Assembly (NCBI GenBank): GCA_009193035.1
Contig: SWDT01000406.1
Location: forward strand, 1 to 64,000
DNA length: 64,000 nt
Reading direction: 5' to 3'
DNA from: Halicephalobus mephisto
Lineage: Eukaryota; Nematoda; Chromadorea; Rhabditida; Panagrolaimidae
In this document: one piece after another, positions 11,846-23,176 of the stretch
Numbering within the stretch: the first letter of the stretch is position 1
Layout: each line of letters starts with the position of its first letter
Notes under the pieces: generated by a model
Told to the model about the DNA's origin: nothing
The model's database searches: none
What the model saw: only the letters and a program-made list of their open reading frames with translations
Translations under genes and position numbers: made by a program

Positions 11846-12950
11846 ATCCAAGGTTGATCCGAATCTGGGAGTTAGAAGTAGACCTTAGACAATGAAAAAT
11901 GAAATTGTTTGGAAAGCTGCTACAGAAACCATATCTAACCGGAAGAAAGGCCACCTAATAGTCGAATTGTTCAAATGCAAAGGAAATTAAATGTTTCAAT
12001 TTGAAATGGACAGTTGCATACCGTTGTTTATTGCGCCAATTTGATCAGATGGAGGTCTAGTTGCTCAGAATGATCCCTTTATATTGGAAAATCAACATTA
12101 CATTCTACTAGATGTCAATTGAAGCTTTTAAATTTATTGGGATGTACTAGAGCATTTGAGAGCTTTATGACGGTTTTTCTGGAGTCAGTTGAGTGACAAT
12201 TGGAGCCCAAATATTTATGTTCCAATTTTGCAGTTAAAACTAAAAAAGTGCTTATAATTGGGCAATCAAACCTGTACCTTGTGAATCTGAAATCCAAATC
12301 AGAAATCAACTCTCGAAATTCTGAAAACTAATCTCCAATTCTAAGAATATGTAAAATTTGTTGCTGTAGCTCCGCACAAAAAGTGCAAAATCATCAATCA
12401 TGATTTTTAAAAGTCTATTTAAAAATACAAAGTTACTAAAGCAATTTTCATTTTTAAATATAACTGTTAAAATTGGAACATGAATTACCAGGATATGATT
12501 ATCTGACTGCGCTGAACTACTTTGAATCCCAGAAAAAGTTATAAATTCCTTAATAAAAAAATTCATAAATCTTCTAGTGTTTGAGAAATTTTCTAGAATT
12601 CAATAAAAATTATCCTCTTCTTCAGAATGCTAAGGAAGTCTTTAGATGATTCCATAACTTTTAATTTTAGAAGGTTCTAGAAATTCTTAAAAGGTATCGA
12701 ATGCATCGGAATATTTTGTGCGATTTATAAAAGATTCAGGATTATATGTTAAATTTCGAAACATTTTAAAGTTTTTGTCTAAAGTATGAAAAGTTACAGA
12801 AATTCCAATATGATTCTAAATATCTTGAGCTCTCCTAGGTTCTGAAAAGCCATAGAAACTTCTATCAAATGCTAAAAAGTTGTGATATCTTCGATTGAAT
12901 TCTACAAGGACTTGGAACAATCTACTTTATTTCTTCAGTAATTGAGAAAT
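11846..12950. other. Spacer between CAP units 2 and 3
   Basis: Only the CAP upstream block (to about 11880) and degenerate TTCTAGAA-type repeats (from about 12590) are recognisable. Minus-strand open frames at 12115-12566 have no coding-like composition. Confidence 0.45.
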
Positions 12951-12954
12951 TCCA

Positions 12955-13275
12955 TTTAAATTAACCTCTCACCTACCTTAACCGTTCATTGTTATCCATT
13001 GGTTTGCAGATTATCAAGAATCCGAAAACCAATGAAAAATTAAAATTAATTTTTACCGGATCCTATGTACTTCATGTGAAGAAGTTTCTCACGATTATTA
13101 ACTTTTCAAAACAATTAATATCACAAAAATCGGCATAATATACTTAATACCGATTAATCCAAGTCCCGAATGCAAATGCGTTTATTTCCGCAAATATTAA
13201 ATTTCCAAATTTGAATTTATAGAAAATTTAATAATCAAACAAATAATTTCGCCAGTGTTCCCAAATAAAGAAGAA
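12955..13275 (+). pseudogene. F-box-like gene relic (unit 3)
   Basis: Retains traces of both last exons of the 2449-5350 gene: AACCTCTCACCTACC near 12964 matches exon 3 (AACCTTTCACTTACC), GGATCCTATGTACTTCATGTGA near 13060 matches the exon 3 end, and AATATTAAATTTCCAAATTTGAATTT near 13190 matches exon 4. Frameshifts and deletions make it non-functional. It lies directly 3' of CAP copy C. Confidence 0.75.
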
Positions 13276-13399
13276 TAAAAATAAAAAAACCAGGATTATT
13301 GTAGCTCCTCCAAGACACATTGATTCTCGCTTTGATTTTTGTCAGAAAATGATTGTAAAGGGGAAGGAAGGTGGAGTTAGGGAATCGAGAGGTAGGCGA

Positions 13400-15921
13400 T
13401 TATGCACCCCGGATGCAGAGTCCATCGGTAGTTGAACAAGTATCGGAAGGTTGAACTGTGCACTCCCCATCTGATGTACATGGTTTCCCAGGAGGATAGA
13501 CGATGTTGTCCAAGTAATTGCCTGTAGGGTTGTATTCACAGACAATATTGTAATTTCCTTCACACTCCTTGATACCACATCCGACTTCGTAGGTCTTGGC
13601 CCAGCACACTTGAGTGTAGTGTCCGGATTTGGTGTCATTTTTGGTGAAGATGTTAGTGTCCAAATCTATCATGCCGTATTCTGCGAGTTCGGAGTAGAAT
13701 AAATCAACAGCTCGGACAAGAGCAGCAGAAATGTCTCCAAAAGCAGTCATGACAGCTATGTTCTCTCCCCAGCCGTTTCTTGCATCACGATCAGAGTGAG
13801 TCAAATGAGGACAAGTGTCAGCATAAGCTTGGGCAACAGCTTCGATTTCACAACTGTAACTCAGTTTGTACATATTTCCACCCATGGGAGCAGTTCTGGT
13901 TCCATCAGGTCCAGCCACTTCCTTTCCTTGGATAACCAGAGATCTGTAGTAATTGTGTCTATCGAGTACCTGAGTTCTAGCATCATCGGTCATAGAAGAG
14001 CTCTCACACATTGCTTGTGGAGGGGTTGCAGATGGAGCATGGCACCATCCACCCGAACACGTTGATCCCGTAACAATAGTGCATTCCTTCTCACTTGTGC
14101 ATCCATCTCCGACCTGATAGGCCTGTCCGGAAGTCGTACCGCTGAAATTCCACTTTTAAAAGAGCTCCAAATCGGAATTGATGAAGTTGTGCAAAGAACT
14201 CCGTACGAAATAAAAGTTCGTCTCCAAAGCTAATTTCAGAATTTAACTACTTTTTGACATTCAAGATGAATAATTAATAATGATAGTCTGCAAAAATGAA
14301 ACCGTTTAAAATAATTTTTGTGGCAAAGGTTGCACAAAATGCTGAAGAGTTACAAGAGGTTTCATGAGGTCTTCAAACGGTATATAACCTTTCATCGAAT
14401 TATGAACTACACAAGTCTCGATGCAATTCTGGGAACATTAAGTGATAGCAAAATTTAGATAAACTCTCGCAGGAAAACTTATCAATGTCTATATTAGCAG
14501 AAGATTCCTTAGTAATTTAATTCTCGAGAAATGTCTAAGAAATCTAATAATTTTTCTAAGAATCTATGAAACAGAAGTCATTCTTGTATTACTTCTCTAA
14601 GGACATTCAGAAGATTAAGGCTTAGAATTCCTCATATTATGAGTAAAACTTACACTGCCTGATATTGACACACAGTCAAAACCACTTTGGGGTCGGATTT
14701 GCATGGTATTGATGCACATCCAACTTGATAGGTTCCAGCAGAAGCTACGTCGTTCCAGTTTCCGATTTCACCCTTAACTGTAGCGTCTGATCCGATTCCT
14801 GTCTGGACGATTGCTTGGAGTACTGATTCATTAAATATCTGGATTAGAGTATCTGTCACTGATTCTCCTGAAGTGGAAGATTTGGCGACCCATTCACCGA
14901 CCACGGCTTTAGTGCTCTCGGGAGAAGGAGAGGCGTTACACTGAGTTGCCCATGTTGCTGCGGAATCCTCAAGATCACAGTTGTATTCCTAGAAAAATCA
15001 GGAATCAATGGAGGATTAGAATCACCGGAAAATTTAAAGAAGATACGATAGCCTATGAAATTTCTTAGAAAGGTAGAGGGTAAAAAAGTTGTCCTAAAAT
15101 CCCTTGAGATACAGTTTGAAAAAGGGATCTAATTCGATCTTTTTTGACTTTTTTAGAAAGTACTTTTGTTCTCTTGGTGAAAATGAGAAATAAGTTTTTT
15201 TAACAGCAAAATGACAACTTTAGTGTTGGCTTTTTGATTAATCAAATACTTTATGATCTTCTAACTTCTGGTAAAAATCCTCCTTTCTCCTTTACCGGGG
15301 ATTATAGCATTATACTAATTACAAAAAAAATTAACTATAAAATTGAATCAAGAGAATTTCTAGAATTTGAAAATTTAGTCGATATTGGAAATTTCTGTGT
15401 TTCTATAAAATTCTAGAACACTATATTATATCATAGAAGAGTCTAAGAGTTTTCATCAAGTTTTATAAAGTTATCAGAAATTTCAAAATTTTCCGCTATA
15501 TTATACATAATTTTAGAAGCTTGCACGAGATTTCAGAAGCCTAAACTAGGATCTAGGAATTTCTATGAAAGTCTAATTCTAAAAAATCATTAAAAATGAA
15601 CTATTCTTTTTTAAAATTACCAAATTTTAGACATCTTTTTGAAATTACTTCACAAGTCTTCAGGGACAACTATGAGAACGCAACTCCGCAGTATTACATG
15701 AAGAAACCTACGATATTATAATAGTTCAAGGGTGTCGGGAGAGTTCCACATTTGTTGGGAGCATCTCCAGTGAAAACCAATTCCCTGTACTGTTTATGGA
15801 GTTCGTACGCAACTTGACGATAGTAATCGGTGACTAGGGAATTAGTACACCCATAGAGTTGTCCAGAAGCTGGTCTGACAAGGACCAAACTGAACAACAC
15901 TCCAACCAAGCTCTGAAACAT
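13400..15921 (-). CDS. Two-domain CAP (VAL/ASP-type) secreted protein, copy C
   Basis: Exons 15921-15712, 14988-14654 and 14141-13400, about 428 residues with the same phases as copy A. Domain 2 is nearly identical to copy A; differences cluster around SGHYTQ (TKNDTKSGHYTQ against TEDDITSGHYTQ). It keeps RHNYYRS, NGWGENIA and IVCEYNPTGNY. Domain 1 has a more divergent middle (TKAVVGEWVAKSSTSGES) and the degenerate GNWNDVASAGTYQVGC. The linker differs (CTSEKECTIVTGSTCSGGWCHAP). Signal peptide as in copy A. A recent duplicate of copy A with divergence concentrated in domain 1 and the linker. Confidence 0.9.
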
Positions 15922-15981
15922 TTGTCTCCGCTGGTTTCCAGAGCAAATGAAATGATAAACTGAAAAAAATCCGAAATTTTT

Positions 15982-15990
15982 CCTTTAATA
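15982..15990 (-). promoter_or_regulatory. Conserved TATA-like element of CAP copy C
   Basis: TATTAAAGG, 61 nt before the ATG at 15921, in the conserved upstream block (here with a slightly altered AAAAATTTCGG flank). Confidence 0.5.
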
Positions 15991-16974
15991 ACCCAAGGTT
16001 AATCCGAATCCAGGGATTAGGTAACTGAATGTAGATAATGGAGAATAGGAATGTTTATGAAGCTGTTACGGAAACCATGTTTATAAGGAAGCAAAAGGGC
16101 CATCTAACAAACCGATTGTTCAAATACGGAAGAATAAAATAGGGTTTCAAATTGAAAACTGATGTTTGTGTTTACCTCCTTAATTCACAAATGAAACGGA
16201 AATCAGACTACCTAAAATACTTTCTGTACACTAGAAAAATCTACAGTATTTCTTGCTAAACTCCAGAAAAGGATTGTAAAATTTAATGAAATATTAGAGC
16301 ATTGTGGCTTTTCAATTCCAAAGAAATTTTCAGAATGTAACGACCAATCCTGAAATCTTTTAATATTTGGGAAATTTTCTAGAATTGAATAAAAATCTTG
16401 AACTTCTTCAGAATTCTAGGAAAATCTATATACTTCTATAATTTTTGATTTCAGAAAGCTCTACAAATTGTTAAAGATAATGTAGGATCTTACATTAGTC
16501 CGTTTTAACGAAACAACTAAAGATATAGATTGTGAAACAAAATAACATTATCGTCAATTAGCTGACTTGCGGTTAATTGATGGGACGAGGAGTTTAGTTT
16601 CAGAATTATTGTTGTTATGCTTTGCACATGGTACCTACTGAGAATAAAAAGTGTTATTGTGTACTATTTCCATCTACATATGGTCAAGAAATCTTTTTAT
16701 AATAAAACAATTATGGAATTTTCAATGTGGTTCTAGGTTTCATAAGCTTCTCCGATATCATAGAAGACTCCAAAAATTTCCACGAGATTGCCAATGATCT
16801 CAGAAGTTTCTGTGGATCTCTAAAGTTCTAAAACTATCTGAGATTCTTGAATGTCTCAGACATTACGCGATCGAAAATAACAACTCAGCAGAAGGTCTGC
16901 TACGTTACAAGAGTACTCTATTAAACATGTAACCGCTAAACTTGAATGAATAGACAAATTAACTGACGCAATCG
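15991..16974. other. Spacer between CAP copy C and foldback element
   Basis: CAP upstream block to about 16045, then AT-rich sequence with TTCTAGAA-type repeats around 16320-16480. No gene or RNA recognised. Confidence 0.45.
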
Positions 16975-18163
16975 CTATTTCTTTATGTTTTTTGAAGACT
17001 GAAGTAACGTTTTTTATATCACTTGTTTTTTCATGTTATCAATACGTATTTTATAGAATTCCAACAGATTTTTATTCAATTCAGTTTTTTAACCCGTTTT
17101 GACTTTCATTGTTTATTTAGATGTTCATTATTGGAAATTATCTAGAGATATGAAATTTGTCTCTGAATTTATAACCGAAGCACTGAATATTAAGGATTAG
17201 TCTAACCGTCAAAAATTTCTATTTTTAACCTTTCGTTGTTGAAATCTGGAATGATATTGGTAAATATGTTCCGGAAACTATTGTTGTACCAATCAATCTT
17301 AAATTCTATGGTAAATACTGATATCATTGAATTTATATTAATTAGTCAATTTCTAGTTGAGTGAAAAAGAAAAAAAAGCAAAAATATCATTTGGAAAACT
17401 ATTAATGGTTGGTAGAATAATACTGAAACAAGTGCTTAGAAAATATTTGACTTAAATCATTCTAAAAGATAACTTTGTTCATTATTTTTCTTATATATCT
17501 AATAACTTATTTTTGAAATTGTATGTCTCAAAATAATTAAGATTCAGCAAACTAATTCTTTATTTTTTTAATCAATAAAATATAGTGAAACCTCGATATA
17601 AGTAACCCTAAGGGATGGCAGAAAAGTTGTTTTTACAGAGGAGCTGCCTTTATCGAGGGGTTTACTAGGGGAAAATCCACAGTAGGGGTCGGAACCGAGT
17701 TGTCTTTAAAGAGGATTTGCTCTTATCGACGGTGTTTATATCGAGGTTTCACTGTAGTTTTATATCTGTACTACACCATGTTTATTAAAATCTAAACTGC
17801 TTTGAGCTGAATATAATTTTAAAAGAGAGGTAAATTAGTCATACAACAGTAATTTCCGGAACATATCTACCAATGTTATTTCAGATTTCAACAACGAAAA
17901 ATTAAAAGTAAAAATTTTTCAACAGCTATACTAATTCTGAATATTCAGTATTTCGATAGGAAATTGAAAGGTATATTTCGAAATCCTTAGCAATTTTTAA
18001 TAATAAACGTCGAAATAAACAATGAAAGTCAAAGTAGGTTAAAAAACTAAGTTGAACAAAAACCTGGTGGAATTTCGTAAAACACATTGATAACACGAAA
18101 AAACAAGTGATATATAAAAAATGTTACTTCAGTCTTCAAAAAACAAAGAAATAGCAGCTATAC
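16975..18163. mobile_element. Large foldback (long terminal inverted repeat) element
   Basis: The arm at about 16975-17290 recurs as a reverse complement at about 17840-18163. Paired landmarks are CGCTATTTCTTTATG with CAAAGAAATAGC, TTTTTTGAAGACTGAAG with CTTCAGTCTTCAAAAAA, GACTTTCATTGTTTATTT with AAATAAACAATGAAAGTC, and TGTTCCGGAAA with TTTCCGGAACA. The arms are about 320 bp with modest divergence, separated by about 550 bp without transposase frames. This is the structure of a non-autonomous foldback transposon. Exact ends and target duplication are uncertain. Confidence 0.8.
17583..17754. mobile_element. pogo/Tigger-like MITE nested in the foldback spacer
   Basis: About 172 bp with terminal inverted repeats: left TAGTGAAACCTCGATATAA, right the complement of CAGTGAAACCTCGATATAA, flanked by TA on both sides. 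The CAGTgaAACCTCGATATAA end is the hallmark of pogo/Tigger elements. No transposase, so a miniature copy. The left terminal C has mutated to T. Confidence 0.85.
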
Positions 18164-18369
18164 TAGTTCATTATTTGATACAACTTGTAATTTGCAAAAT
18201 ATATTGCAACAAGAAGTGGATTTAGCCATAAACAATTGTAAAAATTAGGAAATTTGTAGTCCTCATACGAACAAATGAGAAATCCATGAGTTCTCCAATT
18301 TGAGTGAACTAGAAAAATACCACATAGACAATTGTCCTCTCTCCAAACTTTTCATGTTTAACTGTTTGC

Positions 18370-18560
18370 TCTTTTTTAACGGTTAATTTATAAGAAATTT
18401 GCAGAATATAATTAATATCCAGTCAATTCAAATCCAAACTCTGGATTGGTTCCTGGATGAAGATGTTCTTATTTCTGCAAGTATTTCAATTTAGAATTTT
18501 AGAGAAATTAATGATGAGAAAAAGAGTTTTATCTGTATTGCCAAATATGGGAGAATAAAT
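18370..18560 (+). pseudogene. F-box-like gene relic (unit 4)
   Basis: GAAATTTGCAGAATATAATTAATATCC and ACTCTGGATTGGTTCCTGGATGAAGA closely follow the start of the last exon of the 2449-5350 gene, then break off at a deletion. It sits directly 3' of CAP copy D and completes the F-box plus CAP pairing of all four units. Confidence 0.75.
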
Positions 18561-18647
18561 ACTTCAAAAATATGGGGATTATTATAGTTCCTCCAAGGCA
18601 CATTGATTCTCGTTCTGCATTTTATCAAGAGATTATTATTAGGGGGT

Positions 18648-20249
18648 TCAGTTCGGAGTGTAACACCATCCGCCAGAGCAAGTGGATCCTGCAATAACAG
18701 TACAGTCCGCCGCACTTGTGCATCCATCTCCGACTTGGTATATCTGTCCAGAAGTTGCACCACTGAAATTCCATTTTTAACGAAAAGTGGAATACTATAC
18801 AGGTATACTGTTGAAATATAATCGAACTGTTAAAAAAAGGTCCCAAGGGTGCTAAACCTATTATACATAATTTCAAATTAAAATGAATGAGGGTTGTGTA
18901 AAATATTCCATACGAAATGAAAACTCATATTTAGCACTAATTTTCGAGGTTTGAACTCATTTTTTGATAGTAAAAATAATTTATAAACACTTTCTATAAA
19001 TGTAAAAACCCCTAAAACTTGTCGCAACCAATTTACCATATTGTTCTATACGGTTATATTAGCTTTCACAAAAGTTTAGAAAGTTTTAAATTTTCAAATT
19101 ATTTCTAGATTTGGTAATTTTTCTAAGTGATGGTATAAACATTTCTGTATACCACCCTTTAGGAATCCCGAAAGATTAAAACACCAGGCCCATAACAATA
19201 CAAGTGAAACTTACGCCTTGCGGTAGTGACAAACGGTCATGACTGCCTTCTTATCGGTTTTGCACGGTATTGAAGCACATCCGATCTGGTAGGCCCCACA
19301 AGCAACCACGTCGTTCCAGTTCCCAATTTGGCTTGTTACTGTAGCATTTGGTCCAGCTCCTGTCGCAATGATTGCTTGAAGAACCGACTCACTGAATACC
19401 TGGATGAAGGTGTCTGTCACGGGTATCTCTGAGGTGTAGGTTTTGCTGACTAGTTCACCTATATCGGGGTTGGAGCTCTCGGGAGAGGGGGAGGCGTTAC
19501 ACTGAGATGCTCGGTTTATTGCAGATTGCTCAAGGTCACAGTTGTATTTCTGAAACATCCTGGATCAAAAGTAAATTAGAACCTTTAGAGGATATGACTA
19601 ACTATCAAAATTATCAAAGGATGGAAAAAATATTTTAAACTGTTTTATGACACAGTTGAGGGAGGAAACTTAATTAGATAGTTGTTTTCAGAATTTTTAA
19701 AATGATCCTGTCTTTTTAGTGAACATGAGCAAAAATAGAATTTGAATATGTTTAGGAAAAAGCGATAAGTTTATTTTTGAACTTCCAATTAACAAGTATG
19801 TCAGTGACTATTCAGCAAGGTATTTTGGGGTTATCATTCCTTAGATATCTATTACTAACTACACATGGAAGCTCTTAATTCTCGAAAGCTAATAGGTTAT
19901 ATATCCGAGACAATTCTAATTCTGGAAATGAACTATTCTTTGTTGAAATTATTATTTTATAGACTTCAAGATTTATCCTATAGATTCTCGAATATAGCTA
20001 TGCGAATCCAGCTCTAGAGTAATGTATCGAGAAACTTACAATTTGGTAATAGTTGGATGGTTTCGGAAGACCTCCACATTTGTTGGGAGCATTGCCGTTG
20101 AAAATCAGTTCTCTGTACTGTCTATGGTACTCGTAAGCAAGGTGACGAAAGTAGTCAGTAATTGCTGTACTGGTACATCCATAGAGTTGGCCGGAAACTG
20201 ATCCGACAAGGACGAAACACAACAGTACTCCAACCAAGCTCTGAAACAT
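18648..20249 (-). CDS. Single-domain CAP secreted protein, copy D
   Basis: Exons 20249-20040, 19549-19215 and 18762-18648, about 219 residues. Exons 1 and 2 encode almost the same protein as copy B; in exon 3 the linker start reads GATSGQ instead of GTTSGQ. It has the same signal peptide, the same degenerate CAP1 motif and the same terminal CSGGWCYTPN before TGA. Near-identity of coding exons with divergent introns suggests recent duplication with purifying selection or gene conversion. Secreted; role unknown. Confidence 0.88.
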
Positions 20250-21489
20250 TTATCCCCACCGATTTTCAGAGCAAATAAACTGATTAACTAAAAAAATCAA
20301 AAATTTGGCCTTTAATAACCCAAGGTTTATTTGAATGCAAGGATTAGGTAATACAATGTGGATGATCAAAAGCAGCATTGTTTGGAAAGCTGCTACCGAA
20401 ATCATGTCGAACCGGAAGAAAAAGGGCCACTTAATAGTTCAATTGGTGAAATACAATGGAAATTAAACATTTCAAATGAAAAGCAGAAAGTTATGTGCAG
20501 CTATTTATTTGTCAATTTGATCATATGGAGGTCATGCTACCGAGAAGAATCGCTGCAGACAGGAAAATCAACATTGTTCCCAACTAGACTTTGGTGAAAC
20601 TGATAAAACTTAGTAAAGGTTCTGGAATATTTAATTGTTTTATCGAAACTGTTAGAATCTTCAATCTCAGAGATGTTTTTAGAAATGTCTTGTATTTTAT
20701 AACGTGATTTCGTAACAATATCTGTTTCTTAGCTTCTATAATATTATAATTTTGGATAATTTGAAATGCCTTCTGATTGTCTGATCGGTCCTCCGGCTTA
20801 CCAAAGTTCGAAGTCAAAATTAAACTTTTCGCACTTGAACACGACTTGCAGATCATGTTTTGATTCGACAAATCCTGACATCAAATCCGAAATATCAATT
20901 ATGGTAAATGTTATGATTTTAAGAAACCGAAATAAATAATACAAGTATTTAATAAATAACAATGAGATTAGTGCACTAAACAGTATTAAAACATACCAAC
21001 AATAGAGAGACAACCAATAACATAAATAACACTGCTTAATCTACAGTATAGCAATCCTGTGGAACATGAAGACTTTTAATCCCAGAAATATGATCTCTAA
21101 GTTGATTGCGTGCTCACAAAAGTAATTCCTTCACCTCAATAAGGCGATTTTTCAAAGTAAAGGAAATCCGTGAACGTTGGTTTAGTGCAAAAATCCAAAT
21201 CTTGACCTCTGACCATAAACTATGATAAAAAAACAAAAATTTCATTGTATTTGATCAAGTTCTTGATGCATCAAAAACAAGGTGCTGAACAAAAGTATAC
21301 GAATACCCTAAATCTCTTTCCAAGTGGTAAAACCAAGCTGAATAGTTAAAACATAGACATGTAGCAAAGTAGAATACTTTTATACCGTAAAGATTTCTTC
21401 AATTCATTTAATCTTTTTTATTTTAATCAAAGTTGAAAGGAAGAAATTAAAAATCTTTTATGCATCTGAATTGAATTTTTTTCACTTTT
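20250..21489. other. Spacer 5' of CAP copy D and 3' of the lipid phosphatase
   Basis: Holds the CAP upstream block (TATTAAAGG at 20317-20309). On the minus strand at 20584-21013 there are hydrophobic and CKSC-containing frames separated by plausible splice sites (GTAAGCC donor near 20802, GTATGT..TTTAG near 21000-20980), but no continuous gene model holds. It may be a decayed gene. Confidence 0.4.
20309..20317 (-). promoter_or_regulatory. Conserved TATA-like element of CAP copy D
   Basis: TATTAAAGG, 60 nt before the ATG at 20249, in the conserved upstream block. Confidence 0.5.
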
Positions 21490-23176
21490 TCAAACTTCCT
21501 CAGTTATATCTGAGGGAAACTTGAGTAAGTCGAAATTATTCAGCATCATTTTGGTGTAGAACACTGCAGATGAGATCCCTATAAGTCCTCCACCGATAAC
21601 ATCAGAAAGACGATGTTTGTTGTCTCTGACTCTGGAAAAAGCAATACCGACAGCAATTGTGGCAAGAAGAAACTGAAGAAATTGCTTTGTCTTGAATGGG
21701 ACTTTGCAACGACGGTGGAGATATATCTATAATAGGACTTCGTCAATGTTGTTCCAGGGAACAAATGGAAATATTTAGCCTTGCTGATGACAGAGACGAT
21801 AGGTTCATTGTCTCTGGTTGTTTTAAACGACTTATTATTTTTTTAGCTGTTTGCATGTACATCTGGTCTTTTCTAATAACAATAAAAAGAACCTAAAAAG
21901 ACATTTCGAAATAAATCACAAACAACATCGAAAAAACTAGATCAATTTGTACCGGGACTAAAATAGTGCAATTTTGTCTTTCGTAGAATATTGCTTTAGG
22001 GTTTGGAATTCAAAGTAAACTTACAATGATGAAAGTAGACACGAAAGAACAGTAAGCAGTGTGGCCTGAGGGGAAAGACAGGAATTCTTCGTCGATTATA
22101 TTTCTTCCGCAAGTGTAAAATTCAACAAAGACGTTGGAATCATCTGAACACAGTATTGTTAAATTTACAGGCTGGCAAATGCCGAGAAAATCCGGTCGTA
22201 ATCTAGAAGTTGTTCTTTTGGCAATGTTGACGAAGTACTCTAATCCCTTACAACCAACAAAATAAGCTACTGTAAAACATGTTATTTAGGGACATATAAA
22301 AGGAAACTTACAAACAATCCAGATGTGATTTCCTATAATTGTCTGCAATCCAATATAACTAAGTGTTTGTCTGTAGTTTGATCCGGAAAAGCGTTGCATA
22401 GAGGAATACTCACTCATCAGGACCTAAATGGATTTTTAGGAAATGTGGTTACAAAGAAAATCTAAAATCTGCTAGTTCAAATGGAAATATTTCAGTATTT
22501 CTAGATTTTTCAATCATAGAAGGAACATTGTCCTAGTTATTTTTCTATATAAACAAAGAAATTAGTTTCTGATGAAGTGTTTCAATGCTAGTTGTGATTC
22601 TTGATTTTTATATGCGAAATTATTAGTGAATATTTAACTTTCAAAGATGAATAGGATTCTGTATCCCATATGCTTTAATTCAAAAGTTTCCAGATCTATC
22701 TAGGGAAAATATAGCTTTAAAATACTGATTAAGAAATCACTACCGCAAAGTGAACTTGTTCAAGTAGGCTACTTTGGTTTTTAAAAACTTCTGAGAATTC
22801 GTGTTGAGGCAATTTCGTAGCTAAATTTATTTTGATTTTTACAATAGCATGATATCATTGCCTGAGGCAATGGAAAAATCCAATTAGACTTTCTTTCGAT
22901 TTAGAATCAATGCATGAAAACCACTTACTAACAAAAAGCCAAAAACGCAATAGAACACCTGCATCTGGAAATAGGGGATTGTATCCGATTTCAGAGGGTA
23001 TCTGATTTCGTCATCGTCGCAGAAGAATCCCTAAAGTAGATTTTAACATAGTTAATTACTTGAATCTACCAAACCGTCCACTGAACAGGAATCCACTCAG
23101 TCAAATTAATCCCAATGTTTAAAATCGGCAAAACAATTAAAAGTTGAAAGTTCGAGTTCATTATTGCCAAGTCCAT
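21490..23176 (-). CDS. Lipid phosphate phosphatase (PAP2 superfamily, LPP type)
   Basis: Exons 23176-23075, 23030-22929, 22423-22312, 22269-22025 and 21726-21490, in frame, about 265 residues. The family signature GFFCDDDEIRYPLKSDTI follows the first membrane segment. All three PAP2 motifs are present: KRTTSRLRP (K-x6-RP), FPSGHTAYC (PSGH) and SRVRDNKHRLSD (SR-x5-H-x3-D), with the catalytic histidines intact. Direct splicing of exon 4 to 5 across a 298-nt intron restores the usual spacing between PSGH and the YLxxR motif. It should be a six-helix membrane enzyme that dephosphorylates phosphatidate, lysophosphatidate or related lipids with its active site on the extracytosolic side. Slightly short for the family. 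Intron 2 contains a dispersed repeat. Confidence 0.88.
22590..22860. repeat. Dispersed repeat R1, copy in lipid phosphatase intron
   Basis: About 250 bp similar to 39045-39320. Shared landmarks: GTTGTGATT..TTGA, AAAGATGAA, CCATATGCTTTAATTC with CACATACCCTAATTC, CCAGATCTATCTAG with TAGATCCATTTAAG, and GTAGGCTACTTTGG with TTAGGCTACTTTAG. No coding frame. It is probably a short non-autonomous element. Confidence 0.65.

Noticed and set aside
20584..21013. Minus-strand frames with a hydrophobic start and a CKSC motif, possible small membrane protein gene
   Set aside because: Splice sites exist, but no combination gives a continuous frame longer than about 70 codons; joining the two best exons creates an immediate stop in the membrane-protein frame.
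21881..21892. A 12-base microexon (GTTCTTTTTATT) between lipid phosphatase exons 4 and 5
   Set aside because: It would need a poor GTTATT donor, and direct joining of exons 4 and 5 gives the exact family spacing between PSGH and the YLxxR motif.
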